DNA from: JAGNGI01 sp035448825 | GTDB lineage: Bacteria > Fidelibacterota > UBA2242 | Direction of reading: 5' to 3' | DNA: 64,000 nucleotides | Assembly (NCBI GenBank): GCA_035448825.1 | Contig: DAOTJS010000001.1 | Coordinates: forward strand, 236,479-300,478 | Shown: positions 18,686-27,516 of the stretch, piece by piece | How positions within the stretch are numbered: position 1 is the first letter of the stretch | Layout: each line of letters begins with the position of its first letter | Notes under the pieces: generated by a model | The model's input: the letters and a program-made list of their open reading frames with translations, nothing else | Databases searched by the model: none | Told to the model about the DNA's origin: nothing | Translations under genes and position numbers: made by a program

Positions 18686-18886
18686 ATGAACATGGTCAAT
18701 TTGAATTTATTAGAAGAAAAAATCAAAAGTTTACTGTTGCTCGTAACTCATCTTAAAGAAGAAAATGAGAAATTGAAGTCGGAATTAAAAGAAGGAGCCT
18801 CTTCGGAAGTAATGTTAGACCTTAAAAAAAGACAGGAACTTAGAGCTAAAATCGAAGGTATGCTCGAACTTTTAAAGGATTATTAA
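18686..18886 (+). CDS. short coiled-coil protein, ZapB-like
   Basis: A 66-residue acidic/basic heptad-rich protein (for example LLEEKIKSLLLLVTHLKEEN), probably one continuous coiled coil. It lies between pheT and zapA, where many bacteria encode a small ZapB- or FtsL-like coiled-coil protein. A cell-division role with ZapA is inferred from context. Sequence similarity cannot be judged because of low complexity. Confidence 0.6.
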   Translation: MNMVNLNLLEEKIKSLLLLVTHLKEENEKLKSELKEGASSEVMLDLKKRQELRAKIEGMLELLKDY

Positions 18887-18935
18887 TCCCTATCCAACCG
18901 TAACGTTATTTGAAACAAAAATTGATTTAAAAAAG

Positions 18936-19241
18936 ATGGAAGAATCCAACGTAAATATAGTCCGTGTAACTATCTATGGTCAGGAATACAGTGTAAAGTC
19001 CAGAGCCGATCGCGACTATATTATCAGCGTTGCCAACTATGTCAATGAGAAGATGGAGGAAGTCGAATCTACGCTCCGTACTATTCAACCCTCTATCCGT
19101 GTAGCTATTTTAGCCGCAATGAATATTACCGATGAATTATTTACAGCCAATCAAGAAAAAGATAAAATAGTTAGCTCCGTCGAGGAGAAGGCGGGCTTCT
19201 TGATTGATATCATTGACGAGCAACTAAAAGAAGAAGTTTAA
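18936..19241 (+). CDS. zapA: cell division protein ZapA
   Basis: A 101-residue FtsZ-ring-associated protein. The N-terminal beta region VRVTIYGQEYSVKS and the following YIISVANYVNEKMEEV are the ZapA signature, followed by a long helix. It promotes FtsZ protofilament bundling. It is 49 nt downstream of the coiled-coil gene and 105 nt upstream of rny, probably in the same transcription unit. Confidence 0.88.
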   Translation: MEESNVNIVRVTIYGQEYSVKSRADRDYIISVANYVNEKMEEVESTLRTIQPSIRVAILAAMNITDELFTANQEKDKIVSSVEEKAGFLIDIIDEQLKEEV

Positions 19242-19267
19242 TCCATCTTCAATAAATAAATCAGATT

Positions 19268-19319
19268 AACTCTACCACCCTTATTACGGTTGGAATAATT
19301 TAGTATTAGCGGTAGAGTT
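19268..19319 (+). repeat. long stem-loop between zapA and rny
   Basis: Perfect 9-bp arms AACTCTACC (19268-19276) and GGTAGAGTT (19311-19319) enclose a 34-nt loop, just before the rny ribosome site. It could be an mRNA processing or attenuation element for rny. It does not show the long bulged duplex of 6S RNA, the RNA commonly found next to zapA in other phyla. GGTAGAGTT also occurs upstream of pruA near 10540. Confidence 0.35.
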
Positions 19320-19346
19320 CTAACCGATTCTATAAGGAGAAGTGTA

Positions 19347-20894
19347 ATGATCTGGACCTATATTATCTGCGTAATAGGCGGAGCAGTTGTTGGGACTGCG
19401 TTATCGCTCTATATTTATATCCAGAAGTTAAAAAGGGCACAGGCGACTGCGGCGGAAACTATTGCCAACGCTCAGAAAGAAGCCGAAGAAATCAAACGAG
19501 AGGCGCGCCTGGAAGCTAAAGATGAAGCCATCCGTATCCGGAATCGTGCCGAAGAAGAAGCCCGTAACAAAATGAAGGATGTGCGCGAAGCCGAAAAGAA
19601 ACTCGCCAAGCGCGAATTCTATCTCGACCGGAAAACTGAATTATCTGATAAAAAAGCCGAAGAACTCAATAAACGGGAAGAAGAATTAAAAAAACATAGC
19701 GAAATTATCCTCCACAAAGAAGCCGAACTCCAGAATATTATTGAAGCTCAGAATGAACGACTGGAACGTATTGCCGGTATGTCCCGCAAAGAAGCCGAAG
19801 AAATTTTAATGAACAATTTGCTTGATAAAGCTAAGGAAAGTGTCAATAAAAAGGTCAAGGAAATCCGTGAAAACGCTCTGGCAGAAGCCAATCGAGACGC
19901 TAAAAAGATTATTGTCTCGGCTATTCAGCGCTCGGCGGCTGACCATACTGCCGAAACAACGGTCTCAGTGGTTAATCTGCCGAATGACAATATGAAAGGA
20001 CGTATTATAGGTCGTGAAGGTCGCAATATCCGCCATTTCGAATCTTTGACCGGAGTCGAAATTATTATAGATGATACACCGGAAGCCGTTGTCCTTTCCG
20101 GTTTTGATCCGATTCGTCGCGAAGTTGCCCGGATCGCTCTGGAAAAATTAATTGTCGATGGGCGAATTCATCCCGCTCGCATCGAAGAAATGATCTCTAA
20201 GGCAGAGAAGGAAGTTGATGAGGAAATTTTGCGAGCGGCCGAAGAGGCTATTGATGAAGTCGGTATTTCTCAATTTCCACCGGAACTACTGAAAACGCTG
20301 GGGAAACTGAAATACCGCACTTCCTACGGTCAAAATGTTTTGAAACATTCCATCGAAGTAGCCTGGTTATCCGGCTTGATGGCTGCTGAACTAGGGCTGA
20401 ATGGTGAATTAGCCAAAAGAGCCGGTCTCCTGCACGATATTGGTAAAGCCATTGATCGAAACGTCACCGGTACGCATGCTTTGATCGGCGCGGATTTTGT
20501 CAAAAAATTCAAGGAAAATCCGATCGTCATTAACGCGATTGCCTCGCATCACGAAGAAGTCGAGGCAACTCACCCGATTTCGGCCATTGTGCAAGCCGCT
20601 GACCAGATTAGCGGTTCACGGCGGGGTGCGCGGGGCGATACGCTGGAAAGTTACATTCAGCGTTTGGAAAAGCTGGAATCTATCGCGACCTCCTTTGCCG
20701 GAGTTACGAAAACCTATGCGATTCAAGCCGGACGCGAGGTGCGGGTGATTGTCGAAAATGGGGTAGTCAGTGATGCTGATGCCGATAATCTGGCAGAAGA
20801 AATCGCAGCCAAAATCCAGCAGGAACTCAATTACCCCGGACAGGTAAAAGTTGTCGTCGTTCGTGAACATCGTAGCGTAAGTTATGCCAAATGA
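19347..20894 (+). CDS. rny: ribonuclease Y
   Basis: Membrane-anchored endoribonuclease initiating mRNA decay. The order is an N-terminal transmembrane helix (about 4-24), a long charged coiled coil (about 30-190), a KH domain with GRIIGREGRNIRHFE, and an HD domain with LLHDIGKAIDR and SHHEEVE. At 515 residues it is full length. AAGGAGAAG precedes the ATG. It overlaps folD by 4 nt. Confidence 0.96.
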   Translation: MIWTYIICVIGGAVVGTALSLYIYIQKLKRAQATAAETIANAQKEAEEIKREARLEAKDEAIRIRNRAEEEARNKMKDVREAEKKLAKREFYLDRKTELSDKKAEELNKREEELKKHSEIILHKEAELQNIIEAQNERLERIAGMSRKEAEEILMNNLLDKAKESVNKKVKEIRENALAEANRDAKKIIVSAIQRSAADHTAETTVSVVNLPNDNMKGRIIGREGRNIRHFESLTGVEIIIDDTPEAVVLSGFDPIRREVARIALEKLIVDGRIHPARIEEMISKAEKEVDEEILRAAEEAIDEVGISQFPPELLKTLGKLKYRTSYGQNVLKHSIEVAWLSGLMAAELGLNGELAKRAGLLHDIGKAIDRNVTGTHALIGADFVKKFKENPIVINAIASHHEEVEATHPISAIVQAADQISGSRRGARGDTLESYIQRLEKLESIATSFAGVTKTYAIQAGREVRVIVENGVVSDADADNLAEEIAAKIQQELNYPGQVKVVVVREHRSVSYAK

Positions 20895-21772
20895 GTAATC
20901 CCAAATTAATTAACGGCGTTGAAATCGCCCAAAAAGTTAAAGATGATCTCAAACCGCGAATAAATCTTCTTAAACAGAAGGGAATTACTCCGGGCTTAGC
21001 GGTCATATTAGTCGGCGATAATCCGGCTTCCCAGTCTTATGTCAATATGAAAGCCAAAGCCTTCGAGAGTATGCAACTTTTTTCTGAAACTATTCGTCTG
21101 CCGGGCGAAAGTTCGCAGGAGAAAATTCTGGACTTGATAAATCAATTAAACCACGATTCGCGATTCCACGGGATTCTGGTGCAATTACCGGTGCCAAAAC
21201 ATCTGGACAGTAATGCCATTATTCAGGCTATTTCAGCCGATAAAGACGCGGATGGCATTCATCCCACCAATTTGGGGAAAATGGTTTTGGGGATTGAAGC
21301 GCCGTTACCCTGCACGCCGCATGGAATTTTAATGCTTTTGAAATATTCCGATATAGACCCAGCCGGTAAACACGTCGTAGTCACCGGGCGGAGCAATATT
21401 GTCGGTAAACCGATTGCTAATTTATTGATGCAGAAACGTCCGCTCGGTAATGCTACGGTTACAGTCTGTCATACGCGCACCCGAAATCTTCCCGAGATTA
21501 CGCGTCTGGCAGATATTTTGATTGCCGCGCTTGGTCAGCCAGAATTTATCGATCGTTCATTTGTGAAACCAGGAGTAGTAGTGATTGACGTCGGTTCTAA
21601 TCGGATTGAAGATACGTCATCACCGAAAGGCTACCGCTGGGTTGGTGATGTGAAATTCAACGAAGTAGCCGAAATTGCCTCTGCTATTACGCCGGTACCG
21701 GGCGGAGTCGGTCCAATGACGATTGCAATGTTGATTGCCAATACCGTTTTACTAGCGGAAAAAGCGTCGTAA
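20891..21772 (+). CDS. folD: bifunctional methylene-THF dehydrogenase/cyclohydrolase
   Basis: Interconverts 5,10-methylene-, methenyl- and 10-formyl-tetrahydrofolate. Signatures include VGDNPASQSYVNMKAKA with the catalytic Lys, GILVQLPVPKH, GRSNIVGKP (NADP binding) and the C-terminal PVPGGVGPMTIAML. At 293 residues it is full length. Its ATG overlaps the rny stop. Confidence 0.96.
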   Translation: MSNPKLINGVEIAQKVKDDLKPRINLLKQKGITPGLAVILVGDNPASQSYVNMKAKAFESMQLFSETIRLPGESSQEKILDLINQLNHDSRFHGILVQLPVPKHLDSNAIIQAISADKDADGIHPTNLGKMVLGIEAPLPCTPHGILMLLKYSDIDPAGKHVVVTGRSNIVGKPIANLLMQKRPLGNATVTVCHTRTRNLPEITRLADILIAALGQPEFIDRSFVKPGVVVIDVGSNRIEDTSSPKGYRWVGDVKFNEVAEIASAITPVPGGVGPMTIAMLIANTVLLAEKAS

Positions 21773-21795
21773 GATTAATATAAACAGGAGGAGTA

Positions 21796-22251
21796 ATGAA
21801 TATAATTACGGCTTTGCGAAATTCTGAAATGACCCATGGGTTATCGGATGCTGAACTGGAAGCACTATCCCATTTGTTTCGCTGTCGCCACGTCAAACGA
21901 GATGAAATAATTTTCCGAGAAGGTGAGCCCAGTGAAGAATTATACCTCATCGCTAAAGGGCGGGTGAGCGTTTTGATTTATTCGGTATCGCTTCCTGGCA
22001 AATCTGAAAAAATTGCCTCTCTGCGTGATAATGAACTTTTTGGAGAATTTTCATTTATTGACGGCTCACCCCGTTCGGCGACGATTATGGCTGAGGAAGA
22101 GACCGACCTAATTTTTGTGGATAATGTCGCTCTCTATCGTTATTTAGATGAAAATGAGCATGTAGGCTATATAGTTATGCGCAATATCGCCAAAATTCTG
22201 ACCGGCAAATTGCGTCGAACCAATCTCGAAATGCGTAACGCCACTCTTTAA
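21796..22251 (+). CDS. stand-alone cyclic-nucleotide-binding domain protein
   Basis: A 151-residue protein made almost entirely of one cNMP-binding (Crp-like) domain. The phosphate-binding cassette reads GEFSFIDGSPRSATIMAEEE. No helix-turn-helix, kinase or channel domain follows; the end is a short helix. It therefore cannot act as a classical Crp regulator and must signal through a partner. AGGAGG lies just before the ATG. A second gene of the same build lies at 51291-51815. Confidence 0.82.
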   Translation: MNIITALRNSEMTHGLSDAELEALSHLFRCRHVKRDEIIFREGEPSEELYLIAKGRVSVLIYSVSLPGKSEKIASLRDNELFGEFSFIDGSPRSATIMAEEETDLIFVDNVALYRYLDENEHVGYIVMRNIAKILTGKLRRTNLEMRNATL

Positions 22252-22268
22252 ATCCAAAAGGCACATTT

Positions 22269-22868
22269 ATGTCTTTACCTTCTGAATTTATTAAAATTAT
22301 AAAGACCCGCCGCTCGATTCGCCAGTTTCGTCAGGAACCGGTTGAACAAACCATTATTTTGGAATGTATTGATTGCGCCCGCCTGGCGCCGTCCGCTCGC
22401 AATCTGCAACCACTTGAATATTTTCTAATTAATGAGCCGGAATTAAGGGAACAAGTTTTTCCGCTTCTACGCTGGGCAAGTTACATTGCACCGCTTGGTA
22501 ATCCCAGAGAAGGTCAACATCCGACCGGCTATCTGGTTGTTCTATTGAATAAAGAATTGATGCAATCGCATTATGCCAAGGATGCCGGAGCGGCGATCGA
22601 AAATTTCATTTTAGCGGCCTGGGCAAATGGAATTGGTACTTGCTGGCTTGCTTCCGTCGAACGCGAAAGATTGCGGACTTTACTCAAAATTCCCGAGCAA
22701 TATGAAATTGACTCGGTAGTTGCCTTTGGCTATCCGGCTGAAGCGCCTGTGGTAGAAAATATGAATGAAATTCGCTATTGGCTGGATGAGAAAAATACTT
22801 TGCATGTTCCCAAAAAGCCTCTATCCAGTTTATTGCATATCAACGGCTGGAATAAACGCGGAGACTAA
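22269..22868 (+). CDS. nitroreductase family FMN protein
   Basis: NAD(P)H-dependent flavin oxidoreductase fold, 199 residues. TRRSIRQFRQEPVE at the N-terminus binds FMN phosphate, APSARNLQP is the second FMN motif, and GIGTCWLAS lies in the C-terminal half. The substrate cannot be told; members reduce nitro compounds, quinones or flavins. It lies 17 nt after the cNMP-binding gene and 6 nt before lgt. Confidence 0.88.
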   Translation: MSLPSEFIKIIKTRRSIRQFRQEPVEQTIILECIDCARLAPSARNLQPLEYFLINEPELREQVFPLLRWASYIAPLGNPREGQHPTGYLVVLLNKELMQSHYAKDAGAAIENFILAAWANGIGTCWLASVERERLRTLLKIPEQYEIDSVVAFGYPAEAPVVENMNEIRYWLDEKNTLHVPKKPLSSLLHINGWNKRGD

Positions 22869-22874
22869 TGAACT

Positions 22875-23648
22875 ATGTATCCTGAACTCCTGCATATCGG
22901 GCCATTGACGATTTACACTTATGGTTTGATGATGGCAATCGCTTTTATCGTTTGCTATCTATTGTTACGCGCCGAAACTAAAAAACTCGGCGATACTCCT
23001 GATTTTGCCAGTAATATTGTATTCTGGGCGGCAATCGGTGGCATTGTCGGGGCTAAATTATTTTATATACTGGAAAATATTCCGGATTTATTAGCCGACC
23101 CAAAGGGAATGATCTTTTCCGGCTCGGGGCTGGTATTTCATGGTGGACTGATTGGTGGGACAATTGCTGTGATTCTGGTTCTGCACCGCTCGCACAAAAG
23201 CGTAGGCGTTTACGCTGATATTATCGGGCCATTGCTTTTAATCGGGCAGGGCATAGGACGTATTGGGTGTTTCTTTGCCGGTTGTTGTCATGGTAAAGCC
23301 TGTGATTTGCCGTGGGCGGTGACTTTTCCCTACGCTTCGCCGCCAGCTAATTATTCGGTGCATCCGACTCAACTATATGAGACTTTCCTGAATTTTGCGT
23401 TCTATTTTATTTTGGCGAAAGTAATTCGCCCCAGAACGACCAAAGTCGGGCAGACTATGGCGATTTATCTGATGTTTGCTGGTCTAGAACGCTTCCTGAT
23501 TGAATTTATCCGGATCAATCAGCGCGTCTGGCTGAACCTCACCAGCGCCCAATTTACTTCTATTGGATTATTCTGTGCTGGATTAATAATATTCTTATTT
23601 TTTGCGAAAACTCCTAAGAAAAGTCAAACCGGTCATGCCCAAAAATGA
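22875..23648 (+). CDS. lgt: prolipoprotein diacylglyceryl transferase
   Basis: Integral membrane enzyme that attaches diacylglycerol to the lipobox cysteine of prolipoproteins. The 257 residues contain about seven hydrophobic segments. Signatures include GLVFHGGLIGG, IGRIGCFFAGCCHGK (Lgt signature with the essential Arg) and HPTQLYE. The rest of the lipoprotein pathway (lspA, lnt) is not in this window. Confidence 0.95.
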   Translation: MYPELLHIGPLTIYTYGLMMAIAFIVCYLLLRAETKKLGDTPDFASNIVFWAAIGGIVGAKLFYILENIPDLLADPKGMIFSGSGLVFHGGLIGGTIAVILVLHRSHKSVGVYADIIGPLLLIGQGIGRIGCFFAGCCHGKACDLPWAVTFPYASPPANYSVHPTQLYETFLNFAFYFILAKVIRPRTTKVGQTMAIYLMFAGLERFLIEFIRINQRVWLNLTSAQFTSIGLFCAGLIIFLFFAKTPKKSQTGHAQK

Positions 23649-23650
23649 TA

Positions 23651-23850
23651 AATTTCTTTTAAGTACTCTTAAGTGCTTTTAAATCCTCTTAAACATTTAA
23701 TAGCGCTTAATAGAACTTATCAGAACTTATTAGAACTTACCAGCACTTAACTAATTTCCATCCATTCATGCAATCATGCATCCATGCAATCCTGCTCCCG
23801 AAATTTTCTTAATAGCACTTAATAGCACTTATTGGCACTTCCTCGTTGAA
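23651..23850 (+). repeat. decamer-phased intergenic repeat array, copy 1
   Basis: Between lgt and polA, about 100 bp repeats with a 10-bp period: blocks such as AAGTGCTTTT, TAGAACTTAT, CAGAACTTAT and TAGAACTTAC, then again AATAGCACTT three times near 23810-23840. The middle (about 23760-23795) is a CATGCAATC-type short repeat. The same two motif types recur together at 52970 and 61960. Coding potential is not seen. Confidence 0.75.
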
Positions 23851-23897
23851 ATCGTTTGGCAAATTGCCGGTTAATGATTAAAATTTTCCATATTTTT

Positions 23898-26591
23898 ATG
23901 GAGAAGAAAGAAACAATATTTTTAATAGATGGTTCGGCATTAGCGTACCGTTCCTATTTTGGAACGATTCGCACTCGCCTGGCAACTTCCAAAGGTAAAC
24001 CGACCGGCGCAGTATTCGCTTTTGTTAATTCGCTGAAGCGCATCATCGAGGAAGTCAAACCTGATTATCTGGCGATAGTTTTCGATGCTCCGGAGAAGAC
24101 GTTCCGCCATCAGATTTATACCGATTACAAGGCTACTCGCGAAGCGATGCCAGAAGATTTAGTGGCTCAATTGCCGGTTATGTTTGAAATCGTTAAGGCA
24201 ATGAATATTCCGATGCTTACGGTGCCCGGGTACGAGGCAGATGACGTAATTGGAACACTGGCAAAGTCTGCTAAAAATAAAGGCTTGCAAGTTTTTGTGG
24301 TTACCGGTGATAAAGATTTTATGCAATTGGTGGATGATGATATTTTGGTCTATAAACCGGCCTCCGGGCAGAAAGAAGTTGAAATCCTTGATAAAAATGC
24401 TGTGGTCAGCAAATTAGGTGTGCAACCGGACCAAATTACCGATTATCTTGGTCTGGTTGGCGATTCTTCCGATAATATTCCGGGCATTAAAGGCATTGGT
24501 CCAGCTAAGGCACAACCTCTTTTAGCTCAATGGGGTACTCTTGAAAAAGTGATTGAGCAGGCTGAATCAACGGGCAATCCCCGTCTGATTGAAATGCTAA
24601 ACAATGGCGCGGAGATCGCTCGACTTTCTAAAAAGCTGGCTACAATTAAAACTGACGTTCCGCTGGATGTCAGTATCGAGGCATTGAAAATTAAACCAGT
24701 CAATCAGGCGGAACTGGAGCGCATTTATCGCGAACTGGAATTTTTCTCGTTAATTGAAACGAAGCCGGAAGTTTCGGAGGTTACCAAACCCGAAAAACAT
24801 TATAAAATGATTCAGACTCCGGCTGAAGTGCGAGAGCTAGTAAAAAACTTACTTAACGTTGAATTATTGTCTGTTGACCTGGAAACGACTTCTATTGATC
24901 CAATGACGGCTGAAATCGTTGGGGTAGCACTTTGCTGGGAAGCCAACTCCGGGGTTTATTTGCCAATCAGACAGCCAGCGGCAACCGACCAGCTTTTTGG
25001 CCAAATCACTAATTTGGAATGGCTGATTGAGCTTAAGCCGCTTTTAGAAAACGAGCAGATTATCAAATGCGGCCAGAACCTGAAGTACGATATGCTGATT
25101 TTGCGTCGCAATGGTATTGAATTGCGCGGTAAGATTTTCGATACAATGGTAGCCGCTTTCCTGATTCAACCCGATGCTCGCTCTTACAAACTCGATAAAT
25201 TGAGTCAGTATTATTTGAATTATAAAATGCAGTCAATCGAAGAATTGATCGGAAACGGCAAAGATCAATTGAATATGGAGCAGGTTGATATTGATAAAGT
25301 GACATTCTATGCCGTCGAAGACGCCGATGTTGTTTTACAACTGGTCCCGATATTCGAAGAGAAACTGAAAGCTGACCAACTCTGGCAGGTTTTCGAAGAG
25401 ATCGAAATGCCCCTCGTTCCGGTTTTAATGCAACTGGAATTGAATGGCGTTTATCTGGATGTGAAAAGTTTAAAGGAAATGTCGCGTGCTCTGGAAGTTC
25501 AAATTGATGCCATTATGCGGCGGATTTACGACCTGGCAGGCGTCGAGTTCAATATCAATTCTCCGAAACAGCTCGGCGAAATCCTTTTCGATAAACTGAA
25601 CCTGCCCAAAGTCCGGGGTAGTTCGACCGATGTCAGCGTTCTGGAGAAATTGCAACATAAACATCCTCTACCGTCTGCCGTACTCGAATATCGCGGTTTA
25701 GTGAAATTGAAAAACACTTATCTGGATACTTTGCCGCTCCTTGTTAATAAAAAGACCGGGCGGGTACATAGTTCCTTTAACCAAACTATGGCGGCAACCG
25801 GACGTTTGAGTAGTAGCGACCCGAATTTCCAGAATATCCCAATTCGCACCGACATTGGTCGCGAGATTCGTCGGGCATTCATTCCTCAACAAAACGGTTG
25901 GAAGATTTTGTCAGCCGATTATTCTCAAATTGAACTGCGGATAATGGCTCATTTATCCGGCGATGCTGAACTAAGACGTGCATTTCAGGAAGGGGTAGAT
26001 GTGCACGCTCGCACGGCGGCGCTGGTTTATGGTGTCCCCGAAAAGGATGTTTTGCCGGAAATGCGACGAATAGCCAAAGTCGTAAACTTCGGCATTATGT
26101 ACGGCGCTGGTGCATTTCGAATGTCGGAAGAACTCGGGATTTCACGTTCCGATGCCAATAAGCTCATCGAACAATATTTCCGCACTTACCCCGGCATTAA
26201 CGATTATATAATGAAAACCATCGAGGAAGCCCGGAAAAATAACTACGTCAAAACGCTCGCCGGTCGGCGCCGCTATGTTCCCGACATTAATAGCGAAAAT
26301 AAAAATGTACGAGAAGCCGCCGAGCGGGTGGCAATCAATATGCCGATTCAAGGCACAGCCGCCGATATGATCAAAATTGCGATGATTAGAATTCAGCGGC
26401 AATTAAATGAGAAAAAATTCAAATCAATGATGATTCTCCAGATTCATGATGAACTTTTATTCGAAGTTCATCCGGATGAATTGGAAAATCTTCGTCCGAT
26501 AGTAACTACTGAAATGGAAAACGCTTTACCTTTGGATGTCCCAGTTAAGGTAGATATTGGTATTGGTAATTCATGGTATGAGGCGCATTAA
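23898..26591 (+). CDS. polA: DNA polymerase I
   Basis: Three-domain polymerase of 897 residues. A 5'-3' exonuclease domain comes first (FLIDGSALAYRS, TGDKDFMQLV). The 3'-5' proofreading domain has intact metal ligands (VDLETTS, NLKYDM, YAVEDADV). The polymerase domain has motif A SADYSQIELRIMAHLSGD, the O-helix RRIAKVVNFGIMYG and motif C LQIHDELLFEV. The ATG at 23898 gives the family N-terminus; the frame extends upstream only through non-conserved sequence. It overlaps the next gene (TAATG). Confidence 0.96.
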   Translation: MEKKETIFLIDGSALAYRSYFGTIRTRLATSKGKPTGAVFAFVNSLKRIIEEVKPDYLAIVFDAPEKTFRHQIYTDYKATREAMPEDLVAQLPVMFEIVKAMNIPMLTVPGYEADDVIGTLAKSAKNKGLQVFVVTGDKDFMQLVDDDILVYKPASGQKEVEILDKNAVVSKLGVQPDQITDYLGLVGDSSDNIPGIKGIGPAKAQPLLAQWGTLEKVIEQAESTGNPRLIEMLNNGAEIARLSKKLATIKTDVPLDVSIEALKIKPVNQAELERIYRELEFFSLIETKPEVSEVTKPEKHYKMIQTPAEVRELVKNLLNVELLSVDLETTSIDPMTAEIVGVALCWEANSGVYLPIRQPAATDQLFGQITNLEWLIELKPLLENEQIIKCGQNLKYDMLILRRNGIELRGKIFDTMVAAFLIQPDARSYKLDKLSQYYLNYKMQSIEELIGNGKDQLNMEQVDIDKVTFYAVEDADVVLQLVPIFEEKLKADQLWQVFEEIEMPLVPVLMQLELNGVYLDVKSLKEMSRALEVQIDAIMRRIYDLAGVEFNINSPKQLGEILFDKLNLPKVRGSSTDVSVLEKLQHKHPLPSAVLEYRGLVKLKNTYLDTLPLLVNKKTGRVHSSFNQTMAATGRLSSSDPNFQNIPIRTDIGREIRRAFIPQQNGWKILSADYSQIELRIMAHLSGDAELRRAFQEGVDVHARTAALVYGVPEKDVLPEMRRIAKVVNFGIMYGAGAFRMSEELGISRSDANKLIEQYFRTYPGINDYIMKTIEEARKNNYVKTLAGRRRYVPDINSENKNVREAAERVAINMPIQGTAADMIKIAMIRIQRQLNEKKFKSMMILQIHDELLFEVHPDELENLRPIVTTEMENALPLDVPVKVDIGIGNSWYEAH

Positions 26592-27514
26592 TGGAAGCTT
26601 CTATTACGCTTAGAAATGTAAGCAAATTTTTCAAGAAGAAATATGTTCTGAGTAATCTGACTCTCGGCATCGAAAAAAATACATTCTTCGCTATAATTGG
26701 CAGGAATGGAGCAGGTAAGTCTATTCTTTTGAGAGTAATATCAACTTTTATGGCACCGGATGCGGGAGAAGTTTTTATCAACGGCGAAGATATTGCCAAA
26801 TCCCCGCAAATGGCTAAAAATTGTATCGGTTACTTACCCGATCACGATATTCATAACCGCTGGATTACCGGCTGGGAAAATCTCAAAGCCAGGGCTGAAC
26901 TACTGGAAATACCTCAGTCTCGTTTCAAAGAGATTTGTGAGCCTCTTATCAAAGACTTCAATTTACAGGAAGTGCTGGATGAATATCCGGTGACTTATTC
27001 ACGCGGCGCTAAGCGCTGTCTTGACCTTGTTCTGGTTTTGCTCGGAGACCCGCAGATATTGATTTTAGACGAACCAACTTTAGGCTTGGATTACCAGAAC
27101 CGCACATCGTTATTTAAATACTTACTCTCCGTTAAAGACCACAAGACGATTATCGTCGCGTCAAATGAATTTATAGAAGTTCAAACTCTTGCTGAACGCT
27201 GGATTGTTCTGGATTATGGGAAAATTAGATTCGACGGCACTCTCGAAAAAATGTTAACCCGAGTAGATGTGCCATTTTCCGGGGAAATTATCTTGCGCAA
27301 AAAAGATGAGACTTTACTGGAAAAAATTAAGGAATCGGATAATTTTTCTAAAGTCTATGATCTGGATTTAACCATCCGGCTGACTTTTGAAAGACTCCAA
27401 GATTTCTATGCCGTACTGGCTACGATTCCCGCTGAAAATCTGGTCGGAGTAAATATCCAGTCTCTAAGTATTGCTGATTTTATAAACCGTTTATTATCTG
27501 ATGAAGAGTTTTAG
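26591..27514 (+). CDS. ABC transporter ATP-binding protein
   Basis: A 307-residue nucleotide-binding subunit. The Walker A motif is GRNGAGKS and the Walker B motif ILILDEPTLGLD. The signature motif is YSRGAKRCLDL, a departure from LSGGQ that is common in ABC-2-type exporters. A C-terminal extension of about 90 residues follows. It is paired with the membrane protein gene 2 nt downstream. The substrate is unknown. Confidence 0.9.
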   Translation: MEASITLRNVSKFFKKKYVLSNLTLGIEKNTFFAIIGRNGAGKSILLRVISTFMAPDAGEVFINGEDIAKSPQMAKNCIGYLPDHDIHNRWITGWENLKARAELLEIPQSRFKEICEPLIKDFNLQEVLDEYPVTYSRGAKRCLDLVLVLLGDPQILILDEPTLGLDYQNRTSLFKYLLSVKDHKTIIVASNEFIEVQTLAERWIVLDYGKIRFDGTLEKMLTRVDVPFSGEIILRKKDETLLEKIKESDNFSKVYDLDLTIRLTFERLQDFYAVLATIPAENLVGVNIQSLSIADFINRLLSDEEF

Positions 27515-27516
27515 TA

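Noticed and set aside
19242..19346. 6S RNA gene next to zapA
   Set aside because: The gap is only about 105 bp and its one stem with a 34-nt loop does not form the long bulged duplex of 6S RNA.
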